NCBI GenBank assembly: GCA_026707545.1
Contig: JAPOWR010000001.1
Span: 186,001-250,000 of the forward strand
Origin: Acidobacteriota bacterium
Lineage (GTDB): Bacteria; Acidobacteriota; Thermoanaerobaculia; Multivoradales; Multivoraceae
Reading direction: 5' to 3'
Length of the DNA stretch: 64,000 nt
In this document: positions 50,541-59,480 of the stretch, piece by piece
Layout of the letters: the number at the start of each line of letters is the position of its first letter
Numbering within the stretch: position 1 is the stretch's first letter
Translations under genes and position numbers: made by a program
Notes under the pieces: generated by a model
The model's input: only the letters and a program-made list of their open reading frames with translations
What the model was told of the DNA's origin: nothing
Databases searched by the model: none

Positions 50541-51404
50541 ATGGCGGACGCCCGACAGCAGCGAACGGCGGCAGTACGCGACGTCGGCGCCGGTGCCGGT
50601 GCCCTCGTCGTCGGCGTCGCTGCTGCCAGCGCATTCAACGAGTTCGTGCCGGAAGGGCACCGGCCGGAGGACGTTCTTCCGGGCGCGAAGAGCGTTGTCG
50701 TCGCGGGCAACCAGGGGCCGACGGCGGGCGCCTGGCGCAGTCCCGATCACCGGGTGATGGAGATCACCGGCTACGACTTCCGCGAGAACGTCGCGGTCCA
50801 CGTGATGTGCGACTACATCGAGCGCGAGCATGGCCATCGGGCGCTGCAGGGGCCGTCCCTGCCCACAGCCGGGCACAACCCACCGATGAGCATGATGCTG
50901 GCCGCGGTGCTCGCGGGGCTGGGCACGAGATCGCTGGCGGCGAACATCATCCTCCATCCTCGCTACGGCCTGCTGTACTACGCGGCCCTGGTGACCACCC
51001 TCGACCTCGAACCGGATCACCCGCTCGAAGAGGACGTCTGCCCTTCGAAGCCCTGCATCCAGATGTACGAGAAGCTGGGCACGACGCCGTGCCTCGCCTC
51101 CTGCCCGAAGGACGAGGGTGGCTGCCTCGACGGAGCGCTCGACGAGAACGGCAGGATCAGCTACTCGTACTACGACCGCGAGCGCTGTACCTCGCGGTCG
51201 ATGAACTTCGGCATCGGCTCGATCCAGAAGTCCCTGGTCCAGATCACCACGGAGGAAGACCGGGAGCGGCGCAAGTCGATGATCTACTCCGACTTCTTCA
51301 GCCAGTCGCTGTCGTCGCTCTCGTACTACAAGGAGAGCGTGGCGCAGTGCTTCGAGTGCATGCGCGTGTGCCCGGTCGGGATGCACGAGAGGCGTCTGCA
51401 GTGA
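50541..51404 (+). CDS. QueG/reductive dehalogenase-like iron-sulfur protein, paralogue 1
   Basis: The 287-residue protein has a substrate/cofactor-type N-terminal half and a C-terminal iron-sulfur half. Cysteines are 167, 172, 184, 188, 195 and 216, then 270, 273 and 277 in CFECMRVCPVG. The last motif (CxxCxxxCP) plus CLASCPKDEGGC with a distant CTSR is the arrangement of the two 4Fe-4S clusters in epoxyqueuosine reductase and reductive dehalogenases. It lacks a Tat signal and a membrane anchor. Middle-domain signatures include AAVLAGLGTRSLAANIILHPRYG. The ATG has GGAG 8 bases upstream, and its stop overlaps the start of paralogue 2. The function is not assigned. Confidence 0.75.
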   Translation: MADARQQRTAAVRDVGAGAGALVVGVAAASAFNEFVPEGHRPEDVLPGAKSVVVAGNQGPTAGAWRSPDHRVMEITGYDFRENVAVHVMCDYIEREHGHRALQGPSLPTAGHNPPMSMMLAAVLAGLGTRSLAANIILHPRYGLLYYAALVTTLDLEPDHPLEEDVCPSKPCIQMYEKLGTTPCLASCPKDEGGCLDGALDENGRISYSYYDRERCTSRSMNFGIGSIQKSLVQITTEEDRERRKSMIYSDFFSQSLSSLSYYKESVAQCFECMRVCPVGMHERRLQ

Positions 51405-52285
51405 CCGTTTCGCGGGTGGCTCCGGCGCCGACGACCGACGAGGCCACGGCGGCCCGCGACCGCGTGGCCGCGATGGTGGAGCGTGGCGGCGCGCTGGCCT
51501 GGGGCGTCGCCGACGCCGACGACTTTGGCGAGGCGCCCGAGGGCTTCCGGCCCGGCGACCTGCTGCCGGGCGCGCGCCGCGTCGTGGTCGTCGGCGGCAG
51601 TCCACCGCGGGCGGCCGACTGGGCGAGCCCCGTCCACGAGCACCTGGAGACGATGGGCACTAGCGACCGAATCAACTCCCTCGGCCTGAAGACGGCGAAG
51701 TTCATCGAGGCGGAGTTCGGCTACTACGCCCTGTTCGTACCGCCAGGCGTGCGCAAGGGCAACCGGCCCTTTCTGAGCGTTGCGCTGGCGGCGGAACTGG
51801 CAGGCTGCGGATCCCGCAGTCTGGCCGGGCCAGTGCTGCATCCGGAGTACGGTCTGCTGTTCTATTCGGCGATCATCACGACCTACCCGTTCCCGGTCAC
51901 GCCGGCGCTTGCCGAGCCCGCGTGCCCGGCGCCTGCCTGCGTCGAGATGTGGGAGGCGGAAGGAGCCACGCCCTGCACCAGGGTGTGCCCGCTCGGCGAC
52001 GGCGGTTGCCTGGACGGCCGGATCGAGAACGGCCGACTGGTGGAACGCCGCTACGACGCGGCGCGCTGCACCTCCCGCGTCTACACCCACTGGATTCCAG
52101 GCTTCCAGAAGGGCCTCGAGCTGGCTCTCGACCAGGAGGATCCGGAGGCTCGGAAGATGGTGCTCTACTCGAGCCACTTCACGAAGACGCTGTGGTCGAT
52201 GACCTACGCCGCGCAGAGCCAGGGCCAGTGCTGGGAGTGCATGCGGGTGTGTCCGGTCGGCGCCGAGTTCAGGGACAAGGCATAG
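51401..52285 (+). CDS. QueG/reductive dehalogenase-like iron-sulfur protein, paralogue 2
   Basis: The 294-residue protein is a diverged copy of the gene before it. The cysteine layout is nearly identical: 175, 180, 192, 196, 203, 223 and 277, 280, 284 (CWECMRVCPVG). Shared blocks are FRPGDLLPGARRVVVVGG, AELAGCGSRSLAGPVLHPEYG and GATPCTRVCPLGDGGCLDG. It starts with a GTG overlapping the previous TGA, so the two are made in fixed ratio and may form a heterodimer. A third, small gene follows after 15 bases. The reaction is unknown. Confidence 0.75.
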   Translation: MTVSRVAPAPTTDEATAARDRVAAMVERGGALAWGVADADDFGEAPEGFRPGDLLPGARRVVVVGGSPPRAADWASPVHEHLETMGTSDRINSLGLKTAKFIEAEFGYYALFVPPGVRKGNRPFLSVALAAELAGCGSRSLAGPVLHPEYGLLFYSAIITTYPFPVTPALAEPACPAPACVEMWEAEGATPCTRVCPLGDGGCLDGRIENGRLVERRYDAARCTSRVYTHWIPGFQKGLELALDQEDPEARKMVLYSSHFTKTLWSMTYAAQSQGQCWECMRVCPVGAEFRDKA

Positions 52286-52300
52286 ACGCGAGGTGTGACG

Positions 52301-52612
52301 ATGGCTTTCTTCTTTGTCGATCCCGAGACCTACCGCCGCCACCGGGAGGAGATCCTGAAGCTGTCGAACTCGATCCAGGTCGACATCCACGAGCACCTGC
52401 CAGGCGAGAAGCGGCGCCGGGGTCTCTCGGACCGCGAGATTGCCGACCGACTCGGCCTTGACGAGCGCACGGTGCGCGAGATCCGGGTGGTCGCCGAGCG
52501 CGACTACTACGACATCGAGGAATGGGAGAAGGCGATCGAGTTCAAGGACAAGGCCTGCCGCACCTTCGCGGAGGAGGGTGTGTCCTACGTGTTCAAGGGC
52601 CGACGCGGCTGA
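52301..52612 (+). CDS. small HTH-containing protein of the iron-sulfur cassette
   Basis: The 103-residue protein has an N-terminal helix (PETYRRHREEILKLSNSIQVDIHEHL), a likely helix-turn-helix (LSDREIADRLGLDERTVREIRVVAE) and a C-terminal helix with YYDIEEWEKAIEFKDKACRTF. I do not recognise it as a named family. It is 15 bases downstream of the iron-sulfur pair and has GAGG 8 bases before its ATG; a GTG 6 bases earlier is a weaker start. It may regulate the cassette or be a small subunit. Confidence 0.7.
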   Translation: MAFFFVDPETYRRHREEILKLSNSIQVDIHEHLPGEKRRRGLSDREIADRLGLDERTVREIRVVAERDYYDIEEWEKAIEFKDKACRTFAEEGVSYVFKGRRG

Positions 52613-52685
52613 GCGAGCGGCCGAGTGCATCCGGCGCTCGCGGCGCTCGATGCTGCTTCTTGATCTGTGAGACGATAGCCCGCTC

Positions 52686-53714
52686 ATGAAGACAGCGGTG
52701 CTCCAGTTCTTCTCGTGGCCTGACCGGCGCATTCCGCTGGAAGAGGTGTACCGCCGTGCGTTCCAGCGCATCGACATCATGGACCAGAACGGGTACGACG
52801 CGGTGTGGCTGGCGGAGCATCATTTCAGCCCCTTCAGCATCTGCCCGTCGATCCACATGATGGGGATCGAGGTCGCCGCCCGCACGAAGAACCTGAGGAT
52901 CGGCACGGGTGTGTCCCTGGCGCCCTTCTACAACCCGCTGCGACTGGCCGAGGAGGTGGCTCTGCTCGACGTCCTCTCCGGGGGCCGGGTCAACTGGGGT
53001 GTCGGCCGCGGCTACGCGGAGAAGGAGTTCAGCGCCTTCGGCGTCGACCCGCAGTACAGCTACCCGGTGTTCAGGGAACATGTGCAGGCGGTGATCGACG
53101 CCTGGACGAACGAGCAGCTCACCTTCGAGGGAGAGCACTTCCAGTGCCGCGATGTCGAGGTGCTGCCCAAGCCTGCGCAGAAGCCGCATCCGCCGGTGTG
53201 GCTCGCTTCCTCGTCGCCGGAGTCGATGACCTGGGCGGCCCGGAACGGCTTCTCGATCATGCTCGACCCGCACTCGGCGCCTGGCCGGATTGCGGAGAAG
53301 CGCGAGCTGTACCGGCAGATCCTGGATCAGCACGGGCACTCGATCGATGGCCGGGAGATTCCGATCGCACGTCTGATCGCGTGCGCTCCGACCCGGGCCG
53401 AAGCGGAGGAGATCGCGCGCAACGGCGCGCAGTGGACCGTCAGATCCCACCAGCGGAAGGGCACCCGACCGGTCGCGACCGATACGCGGCGCAACCTCGA
53501 GCGGCCGGAACTGGCGACGCCGACCTTCAAGGCCGAAGAGCAGACCGCGGTCGACCGGTATCTGAACGGCGTCATTCTCTACGGCACGCCGGACGAGCTG
53601 GTCGACGAGATCGCGCGCCTGAAGGAAGAGATGTTCCTCGACTACCTGCTGTGCGCGCCGCTCAGTCACGGCTCCTTCGTGCTCTTCACGGACGAGGTTC
53701 TGCCTCGGGTCTGA
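52686..53714 (+). CDS. LLM class flavin-dependent oxidoreductase
   Basis: The 342-residue protein has the bacterial-luciferase TIM-barrel pattern: VWLAEHHFSPFSICPS (substrate and flavin site), IGTGVSLAPFYNPLRLAEEVALLDVLSGGRVNWGVGRG and a late CAPTRAEAEEIA. It uses reduced FMN or F420 for oxidation or reduction of a small molecule. The first residues (MKTAVLQFFSWPDRRIPLEEVYRRAF) fit the alkanal-monooxygenase-like group. It lies 73 bases after the iron-sulfur cassette; an operon is possible but not clear. Confidence 0.9.
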   Translation: MKTAVLQFFSWPDRRIPLEEVYRRAFQRIDIMDQNGYDAVWLAEHHFSPFSICPSIHMMGIEVAARTKNLRIGTGVSLAPFYNPLRLAEEVALLDVLSGGRVNWGVGRGYAEKEFSAFGVDPQYSYPVFREHVQAVIDAWTNEQLTFEGEHFQCRDVEVLPKPAQKPHPPVWLASSSPESMTWAARNGFSIMLDPHSAPGRIAEKRELYRQILDQHGHSIDGREIPIARLIACAPTRAEAEEIARNGAQWTVRSHQRKGTRPVATDTRRNLERPELATPTFKAEEQTAVDRYLNGVILYGTPDELVDEIARLKEEMFLDYLLCAPLSHGSFVLFTDEVLPRV

Positions 53715-53791
53715 GTTCGGGTCGGCCCGGGTCGGCCGTCGCTGGCCGGCCGCGAGTTGGCGCGCGACGCCGGATCGGTCAGAGTTCGATC

Positions 53792-54376
53792 GTGACGAGA
53801 GCTACCGACCCCTTCGACCGCTTCCGCGACCTGTTCGAGCGTGCTTCGGCCACTGGCCTCACCGAGCCGAACGCGATGGTTCTGGCGAGCGCCGACGAGC
53901 AGGGTCGTCCGTCGTCCCGTGTCGTGCTCCTGAAGCACTTCGACCGGCGCGGCTTCGTCTTCTACACGAACCTCGAAAGCCGCAAGGGCAGGGAGATCCT
54001 GGCGCGGCTGGACGTGAGCCTGAACTTCTTCTGGCGCGAACCGAAGGAGCAGGTGTGCATCTTCGGTCGTGCGGAACGGGTCAGCGACGCCGAGGCCGAT
54101 GCCTACTTCGCGACTCGGGACCGGAACAGTCAGCTCGGCGCCTGGGCCTCGCGGCAGAGCCGGCCGCTCGCAAGCCGCGAGCAGCTCCTCGCCGACTTCG
54201 AGCAGGTGACCGAGCGGTTCGCGGGCGGCGACGTACCGCGCCCTCGGCACTGGACGGGGCTCAGGGTCGTGCCCAGGCGCTTCGAGTTCTGGGTGGCGCA
54301 GGAGCACCGGCTTCACGACCGTACGTTCTACGAGCGGGACGGTGACGCGTGGGTGGTGGGTATGCTGTATCCGTAG
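53792..54376 (+). CDS. pdxH: pyridoxamine 5'-phosphate oxidase
   Basis: PdxH oxidises pyridoxine or pyridoxamine phosphate to pyridoxal phosphate with FMN. The 194-residue protein starts at a GTG and has the family segments NAMVLASADEQGRPSSRVVLLK, FDRRGFVFYTNLESRKG, NFFWREPKEQVCIFGRAERV, RDRNSQLGAWASRQS and the C-terminal GLRVVPRRFEFWVAQEHRLHDR. It is followed after 32 bases by the large repeat protein. Confidence 0.94.
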   Translation: MTRATDPFDRFRDLFERASATGLTEPNAMVLASADEQGRPSSRVVLLKHFDRRGFVFYTNLESRKGREILARLDVSLNFFWREPKEQVCIFGRAERVSDAEADAYFATRDRNSQLGAWASRQSRPLASREQLLADFEQVTERFAGGDVPRPRHWTGLRVVPRRFEFWVAQEHRLHDRTFYERDGDAWVVGMLYP

Positions 54377-54408
54377 CGGCCCGAAGAGGAGAGCTGTCGA
54401 AGGAAGCG

Positions 54409-57400
54409 ATGACGCTACGGTTTTCTCGCTCGACTGTCTGGACTCTCGCTGTCGCCCTGGCCAGTGCCAGTCTGTCGGCCGCCCAGGATCCGGCCCTCCT
54501 TCAAGCGTCACAGGACTCCGGCCCGCCGGTGGTGCGCGGCATCAGCCACCGGAGCTCCCCGGAAATCGGCGTCACCTACGAACGCGGCGAAACGGTCGAA
54601 GTGGTTGTCGACTTCACCGCTTACGTGATCGTCACCGGCAGTCCGCAACTGGCGCTGATCGTCGGCGACGAGCTCAGGTGGGCCGCGTTTTCACACAACG
54701 TCCGCTGGACCAACCTTCTCTCCTTCCGCTACACAGTGCAGGCTGGGGACAGGGACGCGAACGGGATCAGCATTCCGGCTGACGCGATCCGCCTCAACGG
54801 TGGATCCATCAGGGCGGGGCCCGAGGATGTCGTCGATGCGGTATTGACTCATGGCGCCCTGGCCGACAAGAGAGGCCACAGAGTCGATGGCAGCCGCTTC
54901 ACGCCGCCGGCCGTAACGAGCGTTGCCTTTAGAAGCTCGCCCTTGCATGGCGACACCTATGAGTTCGGGGAGCGGATTTGGCTTGCGGTGGGGTTCAACA
55001 GAACGGTCGTCGCTGGGGGGGCGATCCTGACCCTGGCTATCGGCGATCAGACCCGACTCGCGGACCACGAGCCGAGCTACGACTTCTATCGGTCCTCAAC
55101 CGTGAACTTCACCTATACGGTGGAGAAGGATGACCGGGACGCCGACGGAATCAGTGTGCCGGCCAACGCGCTTCGCCTTGCCGACGACGGCGTGATTACG
55201 GCCACTGTCGACCAGGACGTCCACGCTGTCCTGACACACGCCGGCCTTCGCCCTGATCCCAGCCGCAAGGTCGATGGTGGCCGCTACACGCCGCCGAAGA
55301 TCAGCAGTATCTCCTTCAACGACTTTCCCTTGCTGGGTGACACCTACGAACTCGGCGAGGACATCACACTGTTCGTTCAGTTCGACAAACCCGTGACCGT
55401 TGAAGGCGGACCGCGGGTGGCGCTCGACATCGGCGGCCACGCACGGCAGGCCCTCTTCTACACCCGCGACAGTTCCGGACTGCGCTTCCGGTACGGGGTT
55501 CAGGCGGCTGATCTCGACGTCGACGGCATCAGCGTCGAGGCCAATGCACTGACCCTCAATGGCGGCCGGATCCGTGCCGTTTCGGAAGGGGCGGTCGACG
55601 CCGACCTGACGCACGAACCCATCGCCACTGACAGGCGTCGCAGGGTCGACGGCGGCCGGGTCAGCGTGCCGGCCGTGGCAGGTATCTCCTACCGGAATCC
55701 CGGTCCTCATGAGCGCGGCGAGACGTTGTCGGTCGGCGTGTGGTTCACGAGACCGGTGACGGTGACGGGAAGGCCGCAGGTGGCGCTCGTCATCGGCGAT
55801 GCGAGCCGACTGGCGACCTACTCCCCGGGCTGTGCCAGCAGTGGAATCCTCTACTTCGACTACCAGGTTCAGGAGGCTGATCGGGACGACGACGGAGTCA
55901 GCCTCCGCTCGAACGCCATTCGCCTGAACGGCGCCACGATCCGGTCTGCCGTCGACGGCGGGACCGACGCGAACCTCATCCACGCTCCGATGGCTCCGGA
56001 CCCCCGCCTGCGAGTCGACGGCAGCCGAGCCACCGCGCCGCGGGTGAGCCTGATGCGCTTCAGGGGGCCCGGCGAACCCTACGCACTCGGTGACACGGTT
56101 GAAGTCGAAGTGGAGTTCGATCCTCTAGTGAAGGTCACCGGCAATCCGGTGGTGGAGTTGGACGTCGGGGGCCGGATCAGGCTGGCCACTCACACCGGGG
56201 GTCTCATCTTTCAGTACACCGTGCAGGCGTCGGATCGGGATAGCGACGGGATCAGCATCCCGGCCAACGCTCTGCGCGCCAACTCCGGGATGATCGCCAA
56301 GCGGTCCGACGGCGGCGCAACCAGAGCAGTTCTTGAGCACGAGTCAGTCCGGGCCGATTCCAGGCGCAGGGTCGACGGGAGCCGAGTCCCGGTACCGCGA
56401 GTGTCCAGGGTGCTTCTTGGAGGTGGCACTTCGGGACGTGGTGATCTGGTCTATGCGAGGGTCGACTTCAACAGGCACGTGAAAGTCACTGGTACCCCTC
56501 AACTGGCGCTGTCCATTGGAGGCTGGACCCGACTGGCGGCCTACTCTGGCAGTGACTCCACCTACGGGAGTTCCAGCGTCTATTTCCGCTACACGGTACG
56601 TGCGGACGATCGGGAAGAAGAAGGCGTGAGGATCCCGGCCAACGCGATTCGTCTCAACGGTGGAACGATCAAGGCGGCACGTGACAGTTCCACCGACGCG
56701 TCGCTGCGCCACGAGGCACTCGACTCCAGCACGAGAGTCGACGGCAGTCGAACCGAGCCGTTGACGGCCAGCATCTTCTTCGGTGAATCTCCGCGTGGGT
56801 GCGGAACCTACGAACGCGGTGAGACGATCTGGGTGGGTGCCAGGCTCCGCGAAGGCGGCGACAGCGCCAGAGACCTGATCGTCAGCGGCAGGCCGAAACT
56901 GGCCCTGAACGTCGGTGGCCGAGAGAGGTTGGCCACGTACTTCATGACGGGCGGTCGGCGGGGACCGCCCTATTCGCACGGTCCGGCTGACGCGCCAAGC
57001 ACTCTGTGGTTCGGATACACGATCCAGACCGAGGACCGCGACGCCGATGGCATCAGCGTTCCTGCGAATGCGATCCGGTTCGATGGCGGGACGATCAGGT
57101 TGGCGGGTCACCCCGTGCCGCAGCAGCCGCCGACAAGCTATGCCCTCAACCCGAGCCGCGGACGCAGAGTCGACGGCGGTCTCGCCGCTCCACCGACGTT
57201 GGAAAGCGTTTCGCTGAGCGGCTCGCCGGACCTCGGTGACACCTACCGGCTCGGCGAGACGATCGCCGTTGAGGCGCGTTTCTCGCGGGCCGTGTCGGTG
57301 ACGGGCAATCCTCAGGTGGCGCTTTTGATCGGCGAACGGACGAGAGCGGCGTCCTTCTCGCCCGGGCCCTTCCCTTCCGCTCGAACGCTCCGCTTCGAGT

Positions 57401-58323
57401 ACACGGTGCAGCCGGGGGACCTGGACACGGACGGCGTGAGCTTCGCAGCCAGCGCCCTGGATCCTGGCGGCAGCGCGATCAGGCTGCCGGACGGCGAGAC
57501 GGACGCCACTCTCAGCCACTCCGGACTTGCCGACGATGCGGCGCGCAAGGTCGACGGGAGTCTGGTCGTCGAGCCGGCGGTGGATGCCGTTTTGCTTCGC
57601 GGCTTCCCGTCAGAGGGCGATACGTACCAGGCGGGCGAAACGATTGAAGTCGACGTGCGGTTCAGCAAGGCCGTGACGGTGACCGGCGATCCCCAGGTCC
57701 TACTGGCCTTGGGTGACTTCTCAAGGCTTGCCACGTACTGGCCTGGTCCTCAACCTTCCCCAACACAGTCCTTTCGCTACACCGTGCAGCCGGTTGACTG
57801 GGACGAAGACGGAGTCGGTATTCCTGCCAACGGCCTTCGCCTGAACGGCGGCACGATCCGGCTCGTTGACGAGGTTACGGATGCCGACTTGAGTCACGCC
57901 GCCGTGAGTGACGACCCGAGCCGGAAAGTGTGGGGGCTGGACGGTGGCCCGAGCGTTCCGACCGATACCTGCGAGCCGGACGCGGAAACGGCGTGCCTGC
58001 AGGATTCCCGGTTCGAAGTCAAGGTGAGGTGGTGGCAGAGGGACGGTCCGAGCGGTCCCGCCCGAGTGGCTCACGCGGAAGCCAACGACTCCGGTCTCTT
58101 CTGGTTCTTCGCCCCGGACAACTGGGAGATCCTGGTCAAGGTCCTGAACGGCTGTTCGACCAACGACCACTTCTGGGTCTTCGGTGCCGCGACGACGGAC
58201 CTGGGCTACCGGATCACGGTGACGGACACGGTGACGGGCTTGATGAGGGTGTACGGTCAGGAGCCCGGTCTGCCGGCTCCGGCCATTACCGACACCCGGG
58301 CGTTTCGTGCATGCGCCCCCTGA
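54409..58323 (+). CDS. 1304-residue secreted nine-repeat protein
   Basis: The protein has a signal peptide (ending near LSAAQDP), nine beta-sandwich-like repeats of about 119-143 residues (54523-57950) and a distinct C-terminal domain of about 115 residues with DSGLFWFFAPDNWEILVKVLNGC. Each repeat follows G-x-TY-x-x-GE-x-I, then VTG-x-PQ-x-AL-x-IG, FRYTVQ-x-x-D-x-D-x-DGISIPANAI, LNGGTI, and ends in KVDG. The Asp-rich segment may bind calcium. Adhesion or matrix roles are inferred from the pattern. The start at 54409 has AAGGA 6 bases upstream. Repeat 7 has an insertion with extra Gly and Arg. Confidence 0.85.
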   Translation: MTLRFSRSTVWTLAVALASASLSAAQDPALLQASQDSGPPVVRGISHRSSPEIGVTYERGETVEVVVDFTAYVIVTGSPQLALIVGDELRWAAFSHNVRWTNLLSFRYTVQAGDRDANGISIPADAIRLNGGSIRAGPEDVVDAVLTHGALADKRGHRVDGSRFTPPAVTSVAFRSSPLHGDTYEFGERIWLAVGFNRTVVAGGAILTLAIGDQTRLADHEPSYDFYRSSTVNFTYTVEKDDRDADGISVPANALRLADDGVITATVDQDVHAVLTHAGLRPDPSRKVDGGRYTPPKISSISFNDFPLLGDTYELGEDITLFVQFDKPVTVEGGPRVALDIGGHARQALFYTRDSSGLRFRYGVQAADLDVDGISVEANALTLNGGRIRAVSEGAVDADLTHEPIATDRRRRVDGGRVSVPAVAGISYRNPGPHERGETLSVGVWFTRPVTVTGRPQVALVIGDASRLATYSPGCASSGILYFDYQVQEADRDDDGVSLRSNAIRLNGATIRSAVDGGTDANLIHAPMAPDPRLRVDGSRATAPRVSLMRFRGPGEPYALGDTVEVEVEFDPLVKVTGNPVVELDVGGRIRLATHTGGLIFQYTVQASDRDSDGISIPANALRANSGMIAKRSDGGATRAVLEHESVRADSRRRVDGSRVPVPRVSRVLLGGGTSGRGDLVYARVDFNRHVKVTGTPQLALSIGGWTRLAAYSGSDSTYGSSSVYFRYTVRADDREEEGVRIPANAIRLNGGTIKAARDSSTDASLRHEALDSSTRVDGSRTEPLTASIFFGESPRGCGTYERGETIWVGARLREGGDSARDLIVSGRPKLALNVGGRERLATYFMTGGRRGPPYSHGPADAPSTLWFGYTIQTEDRDADGISVPANAIRFDGGTIRLAGHPVPQQPPTSYALNPSRGRRVDGGLAAPPTLESVSLSGSPDLGDTYRLGETIAVEARFSRAVSVTGNPQVALLIGERTRAASFSPGPFPSARTLRFEYTVQPGDLDTDGVSFAASALDPGGSAIRLPDGETDATLSHSGLADDAARKVDGSLVVEPAVDAVLLRGFPSEGDTYQAGETIEVDVRFSKAVTVTGDPQVLLALGDFSRLATYWPGPQPSPTQSFRYTVQPVDWDEDGVGIPANGLRLNGGTIRLVDEVTDADLSHAAVSDDPSRKVWGLDGGPSVPTDTCEPDAETACLQDSRFEVKVRWWQRDGPSGPARVAHAEANDSGLFWFFAPDNWEILVKVLNGCSTNDHFWVFGAATTDLGYRITVTDTVTGLMRVYGQEPGLPAPAITDTRAFRACAP
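54523..57950 (+). repeat. nine tandem protein repeats within the large secreted protein
   Basis: Approximate starts are 54523, 54901, 55288, 55663, 56032, 56389, 56755, 57184 and 57565. Units are clear at protein level (DGISIPANAIRLNGGTI, ending in VDG) but diverged at DNA level, so they are old duplications, not recent slippage. Confidence 0.85.
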
Positions 58324-58351
58324 GGGAGGCCCGCAGCCGGCAGAGCGGCTC

Positions 58352-59437
58352 TCAGTACACCCGCGGCACGATCCGGCACGGCACGCGCCGCCGGTACTCG
58401 TCCCACAGCGGGCCGTACTTCGCGGCGCATCGCCGGTCGTCGTCTCGCTCGCGCGGCACGAGCAGCAGGACGTAGTAGAGCGGGTAGAGCCACGGAGCGA
58501 CGAGCGTCGGGTAACCGAGGCTGAGCGCCAGGCCGGTCGCCATGAGGATCTCGCCGAGATAGTTGACGTGGCGCGACACGCGCCAGAAGCCGCTGCACAG
58601 CAGGCGCCGCTCGCCGTCCGAGATGGCTTCGGGACGGAACTGGCCAAGGAACGTTCGTTCCGGGTTGAGCTTGAAGTGGAACTTCTGCATGTTCGCGCCG
58701 CGCGCCAGCGACCAGCCGGCGAAGAAGACGAGCGTGGCCAGAACGAGCAGCCAGACGGGGGCATGCGGGTTGGGCAGGTCGGCGGCGGCCCAGAGTCCGA
58801 CTCCGTAGAAGTACGGATAGAAGAAGAGGCAGCCCCAGACGAGCTTGAAGCCGACGCGCTCGGCAAACAGGTCGTAAGTGTAGAGGTGCACCCGCTCGAA
58901 CAGGAGGTAGTCGCAGATGAACCAGGTGAAAAGCGCGACGTAGAGGACGACGCCGGGCGAAGGATCTTCGGGGAAGGACAGGAAGTGATGGGCCGCGAAC
59001 GAGAGCAGGTTCAGTTCGAGGTAGGTGCCGCCGAACACGTAGAGGAACATCTTCGCGTCCACTCGGCCGCCGAACATCCGTGGGTTCGGGTGGCGTCCGA
59101 GAAAGAGTTCCTTCAAGAACGGCCCACCGCGGCTCGGCGCCGCCAGCACGACGGCCACCGAAGCGATGACGCCGAGCGCGAAGGCGCCGGCGGCGCCGCT
59201 CCAGCGGTGCGCCCAAAGCCAGTCCCAGGGCATGACGCCGCTGTAGCCGGCAATGAGCCACAGGCCGATCGTCGCGACGAACACCAGCGGTCCGTTCAGG
59301 CGGTACTCGAGGCGCGACCCCGTCCGTACGTCACGGACGTAGCCGCTGACGCGGCGGGCAGGCAGCAGGGCGCTCAGCCCCAGCACGAGGGCTGAGATGA
59401 ACCAGGGGGCCAGGAAGCCCAGGAGATGATCCGTCAC
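58352..59437 (-). CDS. ERG4/ERG24-family sterol reductase-like membrane protein
   Basis: The 361-residue protein has about 8-10 membrane helices. It carries the family's signatures: ELFLGRHPNPRMFGGRVDAKMF, the LLCSGFWRVSRHVNYLGE block, and the C-terminal DDDRRCAAKYGPLWDEYRRRVPCRIVPRVY. These bind NADPH in sterol C14 and C24(28)/C7 reductases. No other sterol or hopanoid genes are in the window, so the substrate may be another isoprenoid. The start is a GTG at 59437 without a good ribosome binding site. It lies 43 bases downstream of boxB. Confidence 0.85.
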   Translation of the reverse strand: MTDHLLGFLAPWFISALVLGLSALLPARRVSGYVRDVRTGSRLEYRLNGPLVFVATIGLWLIAGYSGVMPWDWLWAHRWSGAAGAFALGVIASVAVVLAAPSRGGPFLKELFLGRHPNPRMFGGRVDAKMFLYVFGGTYLELNLLSFAAHHFLSFPEDPSPGVVLYVALFTWFICDYLLFERVHLYTYDLFAERVGFKLVWGCLFFYPYFYGVGLWAAADLPNPHAPVWLLVLATLVFFAGWSLARGANMQKFHFKLNPERTFLGQFRPEAISDGERRLLCSGFWRVSRHVNYLGEILMATGLALSLGYPTLVAPWLYPLYYVLLLVPRERDDDRRCAAKYGPLWDEYRRRVPCRIVPRVY

Positions 59438-59480
59438 GCTCGCGAGCGTCGGTTCAAGGGCAGTATCGGTCCCTTGACTC

